From Pseudoxanthomonas mexicana (GTDB lineage: Bacteria; Pseudomonadota; Gammaproteobacteria; Xanthomonadales; Xanthomonadaceae): DNA of 64,000 nucleotides. Positions 11,785 to 19,726 of the stretch are shown here, piece by piece. The first letter of the stretch is position 1. Each line of letters starts with the position of its first letter. Below the pieces are notes generated by a model, which saw only the letters and a list, made by a program, of their open reading frames with translations, was not told the origin of the DNA and made no database searches. The position numbers and the translations under genes are program-made. The stretch covers positions 72,495 to 136,494 of the forward strand of contig NZ_LSIF01000009.1 of the NCBI RefSeq assembly GCF_001556105.1, written 5' to 3'.

Positions 11785-11853
11785 TGTGGGAGCGACGTCA
11801 GTCGCGAGCTTTTCAGGTGCCGACACATCATCGCGACTGACGTCGGTCCCACA
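11785..11853. repeat. REP-like inverted doublet between the GGDEF-EAL gene and exoD
   Basis: A 23-nt unit starting TGTGGGAGCGACGTCAGTCG at 11785-11807 recurs in inverted orientation at 11831-11853 with one mismatch and a 23-bp spacer. It shares its core (GGGAGCGACGTNAGTCGCGA) with the doublet at 6785-6929. It lies between two convergent genes and could fold into a long hairpin in either transcript. Confidence 0.8.
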
Positions 11854-11889
11854 CCCATGTCATGCCGCATCGCCATCCGATGCGACGGC

Positions 11890-12510
11890 TCAGAACCACT
11901 TCGCGATCAGCCCACTCAGCGATTCGACCAGGTTGCCGGACAGGAAGCCGAACACCACCACGGCGATGCCGCCGACGATCCACCCCACCAGCAGCAGCGC
12001 GCCGTCGCGTTCCAGCAGCGCCAGGGCGAACAGCAACAGCAGGAAGCCGAACACGTAGTTGGTGAACGGAATGGGCAATGCCAGCAGGATGCCCAGCAGG
12101 ACCAGCAGCAGGCCGGTGAAGCTGAGTGCGATGCGGTTGTCGAGGAAGCCTGCCATGCGGGGACGCACCAGTTTTTCCAGACGACGCAGCCACGGTGCCA
12201 TGCGCTGGCGGAAGCGCATCATCGCGCTGCGGTGCGGGCCACGCCGCGCCAGGAAGGCGGGCAGCCAGACCTTGCGCATGCCCAGCAGCAGTTGCACGCC
12301 GACCAGGATCACCATCGGGCCGCCGATCGCGCCGCCCACGCCCGGGATGAAGGCAGGCAACACGCCGATGAAAAGCAGCATGCCGAACGCGGCAGGGCCG
12401 AAATCCTTCAGCAGGTTGCCGAGTCGAAGTACCTCGTCGGGGTCCCCCGCGGCGAATCCGTCGAGCAGCGTGGCCGTGCTGGTGTGTCGCGGTGCGTCGT
12501 CGGCGGACAT
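11890..12510 (-). CDS. ExoD-family membrane protein
   Basis: A 206-residue integral membrane protein matching the ExoD family, named after a rhizobial gene needed for normal exopolysaccharide production; the molecular function is not established. After a short soluble N-terminus there are hydrophobic segments near residues 42-80. A basic middle loop follows (FLARRGPHRSAMMRFRQRMAP), then two or three helices from about 125 to the C-terminus. It is separated by only one base from the upstream CNNM/CorC-type gene, so the two are probably one operon. Confidence 0.85.
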   Translation of the reverse strand: MSADDAPRHTSTATLLDGFAAGDPDEVLRLGNLLKDFGPAAFGMLLFIGVLPAFIPGVGGAIGGPMVILVGVQLLLGMRKVWLPAFLARRGPHRSAMMRFRQRMAPWLRRLEKLVRPRMAGFLDNRIALSFTGLLLVLLGILLALPIPFTNYVFGFLLLLFALALLERDGALLLVGWIVGGIAVVVFGFLSGNLVESLSGLIAKWF

Positions 12511-12511
12511 C

Positions 12512-13849
12512 TCAGACTGCCAGGTCTTCGCCGTCGGTCTCGGGCAGTTTCTGCAGCAGCAGCTTGTCGATGCGCGCGCCGTCGAGGTCGACGACCTCGA
12601 AGCGCCAGCCGGCCCAGTCCAGGTGCTCGCCGACGTGCGGGATGCGGCCGAAGCGTTCGATCATCATGCCGGCGACGGTGTTGTACTCGTCGTCGTCCGG
12701 CAGTGCCATGCCGCCGAGCAGTTCACGCAGGTCGTCGTTGGGCAGCGAGCCGTCCACCAGCAACGACCCGTCGTCGCGCACGACGACCAATGGCGCATCC
12801 TCGGTGTTTTCGCTCGCCTGCAGGCGGCCGACCACGGCGCCCATCAGGTCGCTCAACGTCACCAGGCCCTGGATTTCGCCATACTCGTCGACGACCAGCG
12901 CCTGCGACTGCTGCTCTTCGCGGAAGATTTCCAGCAGTTTCATCGCGTGGGTGGATTCGGAGACGAACAGCGGTTCGCGCAGCTTGATGAACAGCTCCGG
13001 CTTGCTGGCGCCGAAGCGGTCCAGCAGGGATTTCACTTCCAGTACGCCGACCACGTCCTGATCGCTGCCGCGATAGACCGGGAAGCGCGAGAAGGCGGAT
13101 TCGTGCATCGTCTGCAGGTTGTCGTCGTACGGTGCCGCTGCATCCAGCCAGACGATCTTCTTGCGCGGCGTCATCAGGCTGTCGGCGGTGCGGTCGCCGA
13201 GGCGCAGCACGCGGTTCATCATGTTGCGCTCGTCGACGTCGATGACGCCGGCCTCGTGTCCCTCGGACACGAGCATGCGGATTTCTTCTTCACTGACGGT
13301 GGTTGCTTCGTCCTTGCCCAGGCCCAGCAGGCGCAGGACCAGGCGCGTGCTGTGGGAGAGCAGCCATACGAAGGGGAAGGCAACCTTCGCCAACCAGCCC
13401 ATCGGGACGGCGGCAAACCCGGCGATTTTTTCCGGTGCGGTGATCGCCAGCCGCTTGGGCACCAGTTCGCCGAAGATCAGTGTGAGGAAGGTGATCAACG
13501 CCACCGCGAGGGTCTTGCCTATCAGCTCAGACCAGGGCTGCGGCTCGCCGACGAGGGTGAACGTGGCGGAAAGAGACGGGAATATCCCCTGCAACCACTC
13601 GGCGATGGCCATGCCGATGGCCTCACCACCGAACAGGCCGGTGAGCACGCCGATCAGCGTGATGCCGATCTGGACCGTGGAGAGGAAGCTTTCGGGCTTC
13701 TCGGACAGGTCCAGTGCGCGCTGGGCGCGATGGCTGGTCTGGGCCATCTGTTTCAGACGGCTCTTGCGCGAGGTCATGACCGACATCTCGGACATGGCGA
13801 AGAAGCCGTTCAACAGCACGAGCGCAAAAACAATGAGCAGCTCAAGCAC
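12512..13849 (-). CDS. CNNM/CorC-type transporter (DUF21-CBS-CorC_HlyC), hemolysin family
   Basis: A 445-residue membrane protein with the three classic parts. These are an N-terminal DUF21 membrane domain (about 1-190, starting MLELLIVFALVLLNGFFAMS), a pair of CBS domains (about 205-335) and a CorC_HlyC C-terminal domain (about 350-435). Relatives include the polyamine exporter PaeA (YtfL) and CorB/CorC proteins linked to Mg export. The old name hemolysin is misleading. The substrate cannot be told from sequence. The ExoD-family gene lies one base downstream. The start faces the DUF47-pit genes across a 278-bp spacer. Confidence 0.93.
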   Translation of the reverse strand: MLELLIVFALVLLNGFFAMSEMSVMTSRKSRLKQMAQTSHRAQRALDLSEKPESFLSTVQIGITLIGVLTGLFGGEAIGMAIAEWLQGIFPSLSATFTLVGEPQPWSELIGKTLAVALITFLTLIFGELVPKRLAITAPEKIAGFAAVPMGWLAKVAFPFVWLLSHSTRLVLRLLGLGKDEATTVSEEEIRMLVSEGHEAGVIDVDERNMMNRVLRLGDRTADSLMTPRKKIVWLDAAAPYDDNLQTMHESAFSRFPVYRGSDQDVVGVLEVKSLLDRFGASKPELFIKLREPLFVSESTHAMKLLEIFREEQQSQALVVDEYGEIQGLVTLSDLMGAVVGRLQASENTEDAPLVVVRDDGSLLVDGSLPNDDLRELLGGMALPDDDEYNTVAGMMIERFGRIPHVGEHLDWAGWRFEVVDLDGARIDKLLLQKLPETDGEDLAV

Positions 13850-14127
13850 GGGAGCCTCCGTTCAGAGCGGGGAGGGCCGGCGAGGCGGGCGGGGTCTGTC
13901 GCGGGGGACAGTGGGAGGAGGTAGGGTCGTCGTCCATAGGGTGCACCCGGAGGCGCGGGGCGAGTTTAGCAAACGGTCCGTGGCCCGATGCATGAAGCTG
14001 AACAAGACATTCGGCTACTGCGGGACGAGCCGTGCGATCGGGATCCGGCCGGGCTGTCCGGCAGCGTCATGAAACCGTCATAATTCGGCCCCTGAAGCCG
14101 TCCATCCCGTGACGGTGAGACCGCCCG

Positions 14128-14754
14128 ATGTTCTCCCTCCAGACGATCTTCGGCTCCGGCCAGCAGTTCTACACGCTGTTGGACGAGGCCGCCCAAGCCG
14201 CCCACGACAGCACCAAGGCGCTGCACGCCATGATGAAGGCGACCGACCGCCAGCCGGCGCTCGATGCCTTCAAGCTGGCGCGCCTGCGTGAGCGCGCGGC
14301 CTCGGACAAGATCGGCAAGGCGCTGGTGGACAGCTTCATCACCCCGATCGAGCGCGAGGACATCGAAGCCCTCGGCTCGGCGCTGTACAAGATCCCCAAG
14401 CAGGTCGAGAAGTTCGCCGACCGCTACTCGCTGGCCATCCAGCACCTGGACGGCATCGACTTCGCGCCGCGCGCGGCGATGCTGGAGCAGGCGGCCAGCG
14501 TGGTGGTCGACATGGTCCACGAGATCAAGAAGATGAACATCGATCGCATGACCTCGCTCAACGAGAAGCTGCGCGCGATCGAGAACGAGGCCGACCGGCT
14601 GATGCTGGAGCTGTACCGCGATATCTATTCCGGCCGCCTGGACCATCTGCAGATGTTCCTGCTCAAGGAGTTCTTCGAGATCCTGGAGAAGGCCATCGAC
14701 CGGTGCCGCGAGGCCGGCGTGGTGGCGTACCAGATCGTCCTCAAGAACAGCTGA
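14128..14754 (+). CDS. DUF47 family PhoU-like accessory protein of the Pit transporter
   Basis: A 208-residue, almost wholly helical soluble protein of the DUF47/PhoU-related family, typically encoded just upstream of a Pit phosphate transporter as here (12-bp gap). It shows MFSLQTIFGSGQQFYTLLDE at the start and the acidic helix IEREDIEALGSALYKIPKQ near residue 73, typical of metal-binding PhoU-like repeats. It probably modulates the transporter next door. That role is inferred from conserved pairing. Confidence 0.9.
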   Translation: MFSLQTIFGSGQQFYTLLDEAAQAAHDSTKALHAMMKATDRQPALDAFKLARLRERAASDKIGKALVDSFITPIEREDIEALGSALYKIPKQVEKFADRYSLAIQHLDGIDFAPRAAMLEQAASVVVDMVHEIKKMNIDRMTSLNEKLRAIENEADRLMLELYRDIYSGRLDHLQMFLLKEFFEILEKAIDRCREAGVVAYQIVLKNS

Positions 14755-14766
14755 CGGGTCTCGCCC

Positions 14767-15888
14767 ATGCTTACCCTTGTTCTGGTGGTGATCTTCGCCG
14801 CGCTCGTCTTCGAGTTCATCAACGGCTTCCACGACACCGCCAACTCCATCGCGACCGTCGTCGCCACCAAGGTGCTGTCGCCGGGCCAGGCGGTGATGCT
14901 GGCGGCCGGCATGAACCTGATCGGCGCGCTGATGGGCACTGCGGTGGCCAAGACGATCGCTTCGGGCCTGGTGAACACCGACGTGGTGCAGGTCACGTCG
15001 CAGGTCATCCTGTGCGCGCTGCTGGGTGGCATCGTGTGGAACCTGATCACCTGGTGGAAAGGCCTGCCATCGTCGTCGTCGCATGCGTTGATCGGTGGCC
15101 TCTGTGGCGCCGCGCTGGCTGCGGCCCACAACGACTGGGCCGCACTGATCTGGTCCGAGTCGCTGGGCGACTGGACCAAGAACAAGGGCATCCTGTGGAA
15201 GGTCGTGCTGCCGATGATCACTTCGCCGGTGGCGGGCTTCGTGCTCGGCATCCTGGTGATGGTGGCGTTGTGGGGCCTGATCGCGTTGCTGTCGCGTGCG
15301 GGCGGATGGCTGGGACGTCTGGCGCGCCCGCACTTCGTCAACAAGTTCTTCGGCAAGGCGCAGATCCTGTCGGCCGCCTACATGGGCTACGCGCACGGGC
15401 ACAACGATGCGCAGAAGACGATGGGCATCATCGCGCTGACGCTGTTCGGTGCGGAAGCCAGCGGTGCGCTCGACGACCTGCCGGGTTGGCTGGCCTTCCT
15501 GCATCCCGGTACGGCCGGCGAGCAGGACATCGCGATGTGGATCGTGATCACCTGCGCCATCGTGATGGCACTGGGCACGGCATCGGGCGGCTGGAAGATC
15601 ATCAAGACGCTGGGCCACAAGATGGTGAAGCTGCATCCCATCAATGGCTTCGCGGCGGAAACCAGTTCGGCGACCATCCTGACCGTGGCGGCGCACTTCG
15701 GCATGCCGGTGTCCACCACGCACAGCATTTCCACTGCGATCATGGGCGTGGGTTTCGCCAAGAATCCGCGCGCGCTGAAGTTCAGCGTGATCGAACGCAT
15801 CCTGTGGGCCTGGGTGCTGACGATTCCCGCGGCGGGCGGCATTGCGTACGGCCTGCTTCGCCTGCTGGAATCCCTGGGCTGGGCGTAA
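14767..15888 (+). CDS. pit: Inorganic phosphate transporter, Pit family
   Basis: A 373-residue inner-membrane carrier that imports phosphate, usually as a metal-phosphate complex, driven by protons or cations. The two inverted signature halves are present: FEFINGFHDTANSIATVVAT near residue 17 and YMGYAHGHNDAQKTMGI near residue 210. The late motif PVSTTHSISTAIMGVG lies near residue 317. About ten hydrophobic helices can be read. It forms an operon with the upstream DUF47 gene and ends at a strong bidirectional terminator. Confidence 0.96.
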   Translation: MLTLVLVVIFAALVFEFINGFHDTANSIATVVATKVLSPGQAVMLAAGMNLIGALMGTAVAKTIASGLVNTDVVQVTSQVILCALLGGIVWNLITWWKGLPSSSSHALIGGLCGAALAAAHNDWAALIWSESLGDWTKNKGILWKVVLPMITSPVAGFVLGILVMVALWGLIALLSRAGGWLGRLARPHFVNKFFGKAQILSAAYMGYAHGHNDAQKTMGIIALTLFGAEASGALDDLPGWLAFLHPGTAGEQDIAMWIVITCAIVMALGTASGGWKIIKTLGHKMVKLHPINGFAAETSSATILTVAAHFGMPVSTTHSISTAIMGVGFAKNPRALKFSVIERILWAWVLTIPAAGGIAYGLLRLLESLGWA

Positions 15889-15912
15889 CACCCCGGCATG
15901 GACGCTGGAACG

Positions 15913-15940
15913 AAAAACGCCGGGCTTGCCCGGCGTTTTT
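15913..15940. terminator. Bidirectional intrinsic terminator between pit and the next gene
   Basis: ACGCCGGGC-TT-GCCCGGCGT forms a 9-bp perfect stem, with AAAAA on the left side and TTTT on the right. It can therefore end both the pit transcript and the converging gene at 15961-16371. Confidence 0.92.
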
Positions 15941-15960
15941 CTTTGGATCGATGACGGTGG

Positions 15961-16371
15961 TTACAGCAGGTCGCCTTCGGCTGACAACGCGCGCTCCATG
16001 CTGTCGCCGAGGCCGCCGATCTCGAGCACCAGCCGATCCACCTCGGACGGACTGAGGCTTTCATACGGACGATTCTCGCACAGCTGCAGGTACGGCACGC
16101 CGTCGAGTTCGCCGATGGCCAGGTAGCCCACGCTGCTCTGCCAGTTGAAGGTCAGCGCGCGGCGGGCGTCGATGCCCGTCATCGGCGCGATCACCGTGCT
16201 GACGCGCAGGTAGCCGCGCTCGTCGTCGTTGCCCAGCTCGGACAGGAAGATCGCCTGGTGCCGCTTGCCGTTGCCCAGCGACAGCTCCACGCAGGCCACG
16301 TAGGGATCATGCATGGTCACCTTGTAGCCGGAGGAATTGAGGTGGCCACGGACCTGCTCGAAGTTGTGCAT
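15961..16371 (-). CDS. Conserved hypothetical protein, small acidic soluble
   Basis: A 136-residue protein I cannot name with confidence. It starts MHNFEQVRGHLNSSGY and has alternating strand-like segments (HQAIFLSELG, RGYLRVSTVIAPMTG, VGYLAIGELDGVPYLQL). It ends in an acidic helical tail. The length and layout loosely recall YbjN-like or type III chaperone-like folds, but that is only an impression. Codon use matches its neighbours, a purine-rich stretch precedes the ATG, and it ends at a shared terminator, so it is very likely a real gene. It is divergent from the ATL gene. Confidence 0.72.
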   Translation of the reverse strand: MHNFEQVRGHLNSSGYKVTMHDPYVACVELSLGNGKRHQAIFLSELGNDDERGYLRVSTVIAPMTGIDARRALTFNWQSSVGYLAIGELDGVPYLQLCENRPYESLSPSEVDRLVLEIGGLGDSMERALSAEGDLL

Positions 16372-16413
16372 GGGATGCTCCCCCTATTGCGGTTGCCGCT
16401 ATGCTAATCCGGC

Positions 16414-16752
16414 ATGAGCGCCAAGTCTCCCGAAGATCGCATCCTTGCCGCAATCCGTGCGATACCTCACGGTCAGGTCGCCGGATATGGCGAAGTGGCG
16501 CATCGCGCAGGTCTGCCGGGCCGCGCGCGACTGGCCGCGCGCATCCTCAGCCAGAACGATGATCCCGCGCTGCCGTGGCATCGCGTGCTGCGATCCGATG
16601 GCCGCATCGCGTTCCCCGAAGGTACGAAGGCATTCCGCGAACAGAGCCAGCGCCTGCGCGCGGAGGGCGTGAAAGTGGAGAACGGACGCGTGAAACGACC
16701 GCGCAAGGCGAGCGATCTGGATGCGGCGCTGTGGGGGCCGGGCTCGCGTTAA
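16414..16752 (+). CDS. Alkyltransferase-like protein (MGMT family, no active cysteine)
   Basis: A 112-residue single-domain protein homologous to the C-terminal DNA-binding domain of O6-alkylguanine-DNA alkyltransferases. The family helix-turn-helix region (GQVAGYGEVAHRAGLPGRAR) is present. Where repair enzymes have PCHR, this one has PWHR, with Trp at residue 55 in place of the methyl-accepting Cys. This is the mark of ATL proteins, which bind O6-alkylguanine lesions and hand them to nucleotide excision repair without removing the alkyl group themselves. A rhomboid gene follows 43 bp later on the same strand with no obvious link. Confidence 0.93.
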   Translation: MSAKSPEDRILAAIRAIPHGQVAGYGEVAHRAGLPGRARLAARILSQNDDPALPWHRVLRSDGRIAFPEGTKAFREQSQRLRAEGVKVENGRVKRPRKASDLDAALWGPGSR

Positions 16753-16795
16753 CGCGTGCCCCGTATGATGTGACGCGACCGTTCCGAGGATTGCC

Positions 16796-17446
16796 ATGTT
16801 TCCCCGACTTCTCCCCGTCACCCGCAATCTGCTGATCGCCAACGTCGCTGTCTACCTGCTGCAGCTCGCGCTGGGTGGGGCGGTCGAGGCGTGGTTCGCG
16901 TTGTGGCCCATCGGCCACGGTTTCATGCCGTGGCAGTTGCTGAGCTACGGATTCCTGCACGACACCAGCGGCTTGATGCACCTGGCCTTCAATATGCTGG
17001 CGCTCTACATGTTCGGATCTGCGCTGGAGCAGACGTGGGGTCCGAAGCGCTTCCTGACATTCTTCCTGGTGTGCATTGCCGGCGCAGGCTTGCTGCAGCT
17101 AGTCGTGGGTTGGTGGGTGGTCTCGGGCGGCGCTTTGCCGTATCCCACGCTGGGTGCGTCCGGCGGCGTGTTCGGCCTGCTGCTCGGTTATGGGATGTTG
17201 TTCCCCAACCAGCGCATGATCGTGTTTCCGCTGCCCATGGAAATCAAGGCGCGCACGCTGGTCATCTTCTACGCCGTGCTCGCCCTGGTGCTCGGCTTCA
17301 CCGGCCTGCAGCCGGGCGTGGCGCACTTCGCGCACCTGGGCGGCATGCTGTTCGGGTGGTTGGTGATCCGCTACTGGCGTGGCCAGCCGCCGTTCGGCAA
17401 GGGGCCGCGCAAGCCGAAGCCGCCGCACCTGCGCTCCGTCAAGTAA
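16796..17446 (+). CDS. Rhomboid family intramembrane serine protease
   Basis: A 216-residue membrane protein with about six hydrophobic segments. Rhomboid landmarks are intact: HLAFNMLALYMFG (the Asn/His of TM2, near residue 61), the catalytic serine in TLGASGGVFG near residue 124, and the partner histidine in GVAHFAHLGGMLFG near residue 178. It should cleave other membrane proteins within the bilayer; the substrate is unknown. The C-terminus is a short basic, proline-rich cytoplasmic tail. A fully palindromic terminator follows. Confidence 0.93.
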   Translation: MFPRLLPVTRNLLIANVAVYLLQLALGGAVEAWFALWPIGHGFMPWQLLSYGFLHDTSGLMHLAFNMLALYMFGSALEQTWGPKRFLTFFLVCIAGAGLLQLVVGWWVVSGGALPYPTLGASGGVFGLLLGYGMLFPNQRMIVFPLPMEIKARTLVIFYAVLALVLGFTGLQPGVAHFAHLGGMLFGWLVIRYWRGQPPFGKGPRKPKPPHLRSVK

Positions 17447-17467
17447 AGCGCGCCGGACGGGTAAAAA

Positions 17468-17496
17468 ACGGCGCGGAATTCCGCGCCGTCCTTTTT
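17468..17496. terminator. Bidirectional terminator between rhomboid and M13 genes
   Basis: A 22-bp perfect palindrome (ACGGCGCGGAATTCCGCGCC plus GT) with AAAAAA before it and CCTTTTT after it. It serves both the rhomboid gene and the converging M13 peptidase gene. Confidence 0.88.
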
Positions 17497-17512
17497 GGAG
17501 CTTACGTCAGGC

Positions 17513-19531
17513 TCAGCGCCAGATCCGGATCTGGGCCGCTTCCTGCGCCTGCATCGGCTGGCCGGCCTTGCAGGTGAACGTCTGCGCGAAAGACGGCAGC
17601 TGGGTCAGTGGGCCGTTGGCGCGCCACTGGCCGGGGGCATGCACGTCGATGGCGGCACGTTGCGCGGCTTCCGTTTCGGACAGGTTCTGCGCCCACAGCG
17701 TGGCCCAGGCCTTGTAGAACGATTGCTTTGCGCCGGCATTCGCCTGCGGCTCGGTGGTGGCGAAGGCATCCCATGCCAGTTCCACGCCGGCCAGGTCGGC
17801 CAGGTTCTCGTCGCGCGTCAGCGCACCGTTGACCTTGACGTTCTTCAGGCCGGGGAACGCGTAAGCGTTGTACTGCGTGGCCACCTTGTCGCCCAGCGCA
17901 TTCCACGCGGCGACATCGGCGGGCGTCCACCAGTCGCGCAGCTGGCCCTTGGCGTCGACCATGCGGCCCTTCACGTCGAAGCCGCGGCTCAGCTCGTGGC
18001 CGACCAGCGCGCCGAACGCACCGTACTGCACGGCAGCCGGCTGCTTCGCATCGAAGATCTCTTCCTGCAACACGGCAGCAGTGATGATCAGCCGGTTCTG
18101 CGCCAGGTCGTAGGCGAGCGCCGGCTGCTGCGGCAGCACGTCCCAGCGGCGGGCGTTGCCCTTGCCGATGCGCTTCATCTCTTCGCGATGGCGCCACGTC
18201 GACGCGATCAGGATGTTGCCGCCGAAGCTGCCGCGGCCCATCGGCTGCACGCTGTAGTCGAGGTCGCGCTTGGGCGTGCCGACTTCGATCTTCAGCTTGT
18301 CCAGCTTGGCCTTGGCTTCGGCCTTGGCGGCCTCGCTCAGCCAGGTGTTGCGCTCGAGGCCGCGGTCCAGCGCATCTCGTACCTGGCCGGCGATCTGTTC
18401 GGCGCGGCGCTTGTGGTCGGTGGGGACGTAGCGCTCGGCGTATTCCTTGCCCAGCATCGGGCCGGCGGCGAGGTTGATCGCGTCCAGCACCTGCTGCCAG
18501 CGCGGCGCCGGCGTGGTTTCGCCGCGCAGCACGCGGCCGCGGAAATCGAACTCGGCGTCGCGGAACGGCTTGGCCAGGTAGGGTGCCATCGCGTCACCCA
18601 CGCGCCAGCGCAGATAGGCCTTCCACTGGTCGGGCTTGAGGCTGCCCACCAGGCCGTCGAGGCGCTTGAACAGCGCCGGGTCGGCCATCGACACGGTGTC
18701 GTCGTTGACGCCTTGCGCCTTGAGGAAGGCATCGAGCTGCAGGTTGCGGTACTGCTTGCCGAGGTCCTTGGTCGCGACCGGGGCGTAGTTCGCGAACGGA
18801 CTGCGCAGGTCGACCAACGGCTTGGACACCTGGGCCAGCTTGGTTTCCACGTCGATGACGAGAGCGGATTCGGCATCCAGCTTGGCGGCCGGCGTGCCGG
18901 TCAGTGCCAGCACCTGCTTCACATAGGTGCGGTAGCGGCCGAGCAGTTCGCGGGTGTCGGCGTCGGTGCGGGTGTAGTAGGCCGGGTCGGGCAGGCCCAG
19001 GCCGCCCTGCATGAAGTAGCCGATGTGGCGGTCCAGCGCCTGCAGGTCCACGTCAGGACTGAAGTTGAACGCGACCGGCACGCCGACCTGGTGCAGCGCG
19101 GCGATGGCGGGCGCCACGTCCTTTGGCTTCTTGATGGCGTTGATGCGGTCCAGCAGCGGCGCGATCGGCTTGGAACCGTCGGCTTCCACGGCGGCTTCAT
19201 CCAGGCCGCTGGCCCAGAAGTCGCCCAGCAGCTTCTGCACGTTGCCCTGCGGTGCCTTCATCGCGCCGTCGAGCAGGGTGCGTTGTTGTTCCAGCGTGCG
19301 CTCACGGAACGCGCCCAGCACGCTCACGGCACCGTCAGTGGCCGACGCCGGGTTCTTCTTCAGCCAGTCGGCGTTGGTGGCGCTGTAGAAGTCGGCGCAC
19401 TGGGCGCTGACGGCCGGTGCGGCGGGGGCGCGCTTCTTGCGCTGTGCTTCGGCATCCGGGGCGCCCAGGGCGAGGACAAGGGCGAAGGCGATCAGGGTGG
19501 GGCGGCCGAGAGCAGGGCGCGGGCTGGGCAT
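17513..19531 (-). CDS. M13 family metallopeptidase paralogue lacking a zinc ligand
   Basis: From the ATG at 19531 the protein has 672 residues; an alternative ATG lies three codons earlier. It begins with a signal peptide (about residues 1-28, LIAFALVLALGAPDAEAQ) and resembles neprilysin/PepO-type M13 peptidases over its whole length. The canonical HEXXH is changed: residues 512-516 read HELSR, so the second zinc-binding His is Arg. The Asn-Ala motif that positions substrate is also missing upstream (ALAYDLA where the neighbour has NAYYNPF). The third ligand region, ENLAD, remains. It follows an intact paralogue on the same strand. A non-catalytic or altered role is inferred. Confidence 0.9.
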   Translation of the reverse strand: MPSPRPALGRPTLIAFALVLALGAPDAEAQRKKRAPAAPAVSAQCADFYSATNADWLKKNPASATDGAVSVLGAFRERTLEQQRTLLDGAMKAPQGNVQKLLGDFWASGLDEAAVEADGSKPIAPLLDRINAIKKPKDVAPAIAALHQVGVPVAFNFSPDVDLQALDRHIGYFMQGGLGLPDPAYYTRTDADTRELLGRYRTYVKQVLALTGTPAAKLDAESALVIDVETKLAQVSKPLVDLRSPFANYAPVATKDLGKQYRNLQLDAFLKAQGVNDDTVSMADPALFKRLDGLVGSLKPDQWKAYLRWRVGDAMAPYLAKPFRDAEFDFRGRVLRGETTPAPRWQQVLDAINLAAGPMLGKEYAERYVPTDHKRRAEQIAGQVRDALDRGLERNTWLSEAAKAEAKAKLDKLKIEVGTPKRDLDYSVQPMGRGSFGGNILIASTWRHREEMKRIGKGNARRWDVLPQQPALAYDLAQNRLIITAAVLQEEIFDAKQPAAVQYGAFGALVGHELSRGFDVKGRMVDAKGQLRDWWTPADVAAWNALGDKVATQYNAYAFPGLKNVKVNGALTRDENLADLAGVELAWDAFATTEPQANAGAKQSFYKAWATLWAQNLSETEAAQRAAIDVHAPGQWRANGPLTQLPSFAQTFTCKAGQPMQAQEAAQIRIWR

Positions 19532-19677
19532 CAGGAACATCCGGGAGTTCAGGGGTCGGGCGATTCTAGCAAGCGCGTCGTCGATGCCCCGTCGGTCGTC
19601 GATGGGAATCCCGCCGCGGGTGGCGACTTTTGCGGGCACGCGTCACAGCTCGGTGATTCGCCGGCTTCAGAAAGGAA

Positions 19678-19700
19678 AAGGCCCGGACATGCCGGGCCTT
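19678..19700 (-). terminator. Terminator between the two M13 genes
   Basis: AAGGCCCGG and CCGGGCCTT pair around a 5-nt loop. On the minus strand the stem is followed by TTTTCCTTT, so it fits the end of the upstream M13 gene (19727-21838) and suggests the two paralogues are transcribed separately. Confidence 0.8.
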
Positions 19701-19726
19701 TCCAGCTCACGACGGGACGCGCGCGC

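Noticed and set aside
12512..13849. Hemolysin annotation for the DUF21-CBS-CorC protein
   Set aside because: The domain layout is that of CNNM/CorC/PaeA-type transporters. The toxin name is historical and not supported by the sequence.
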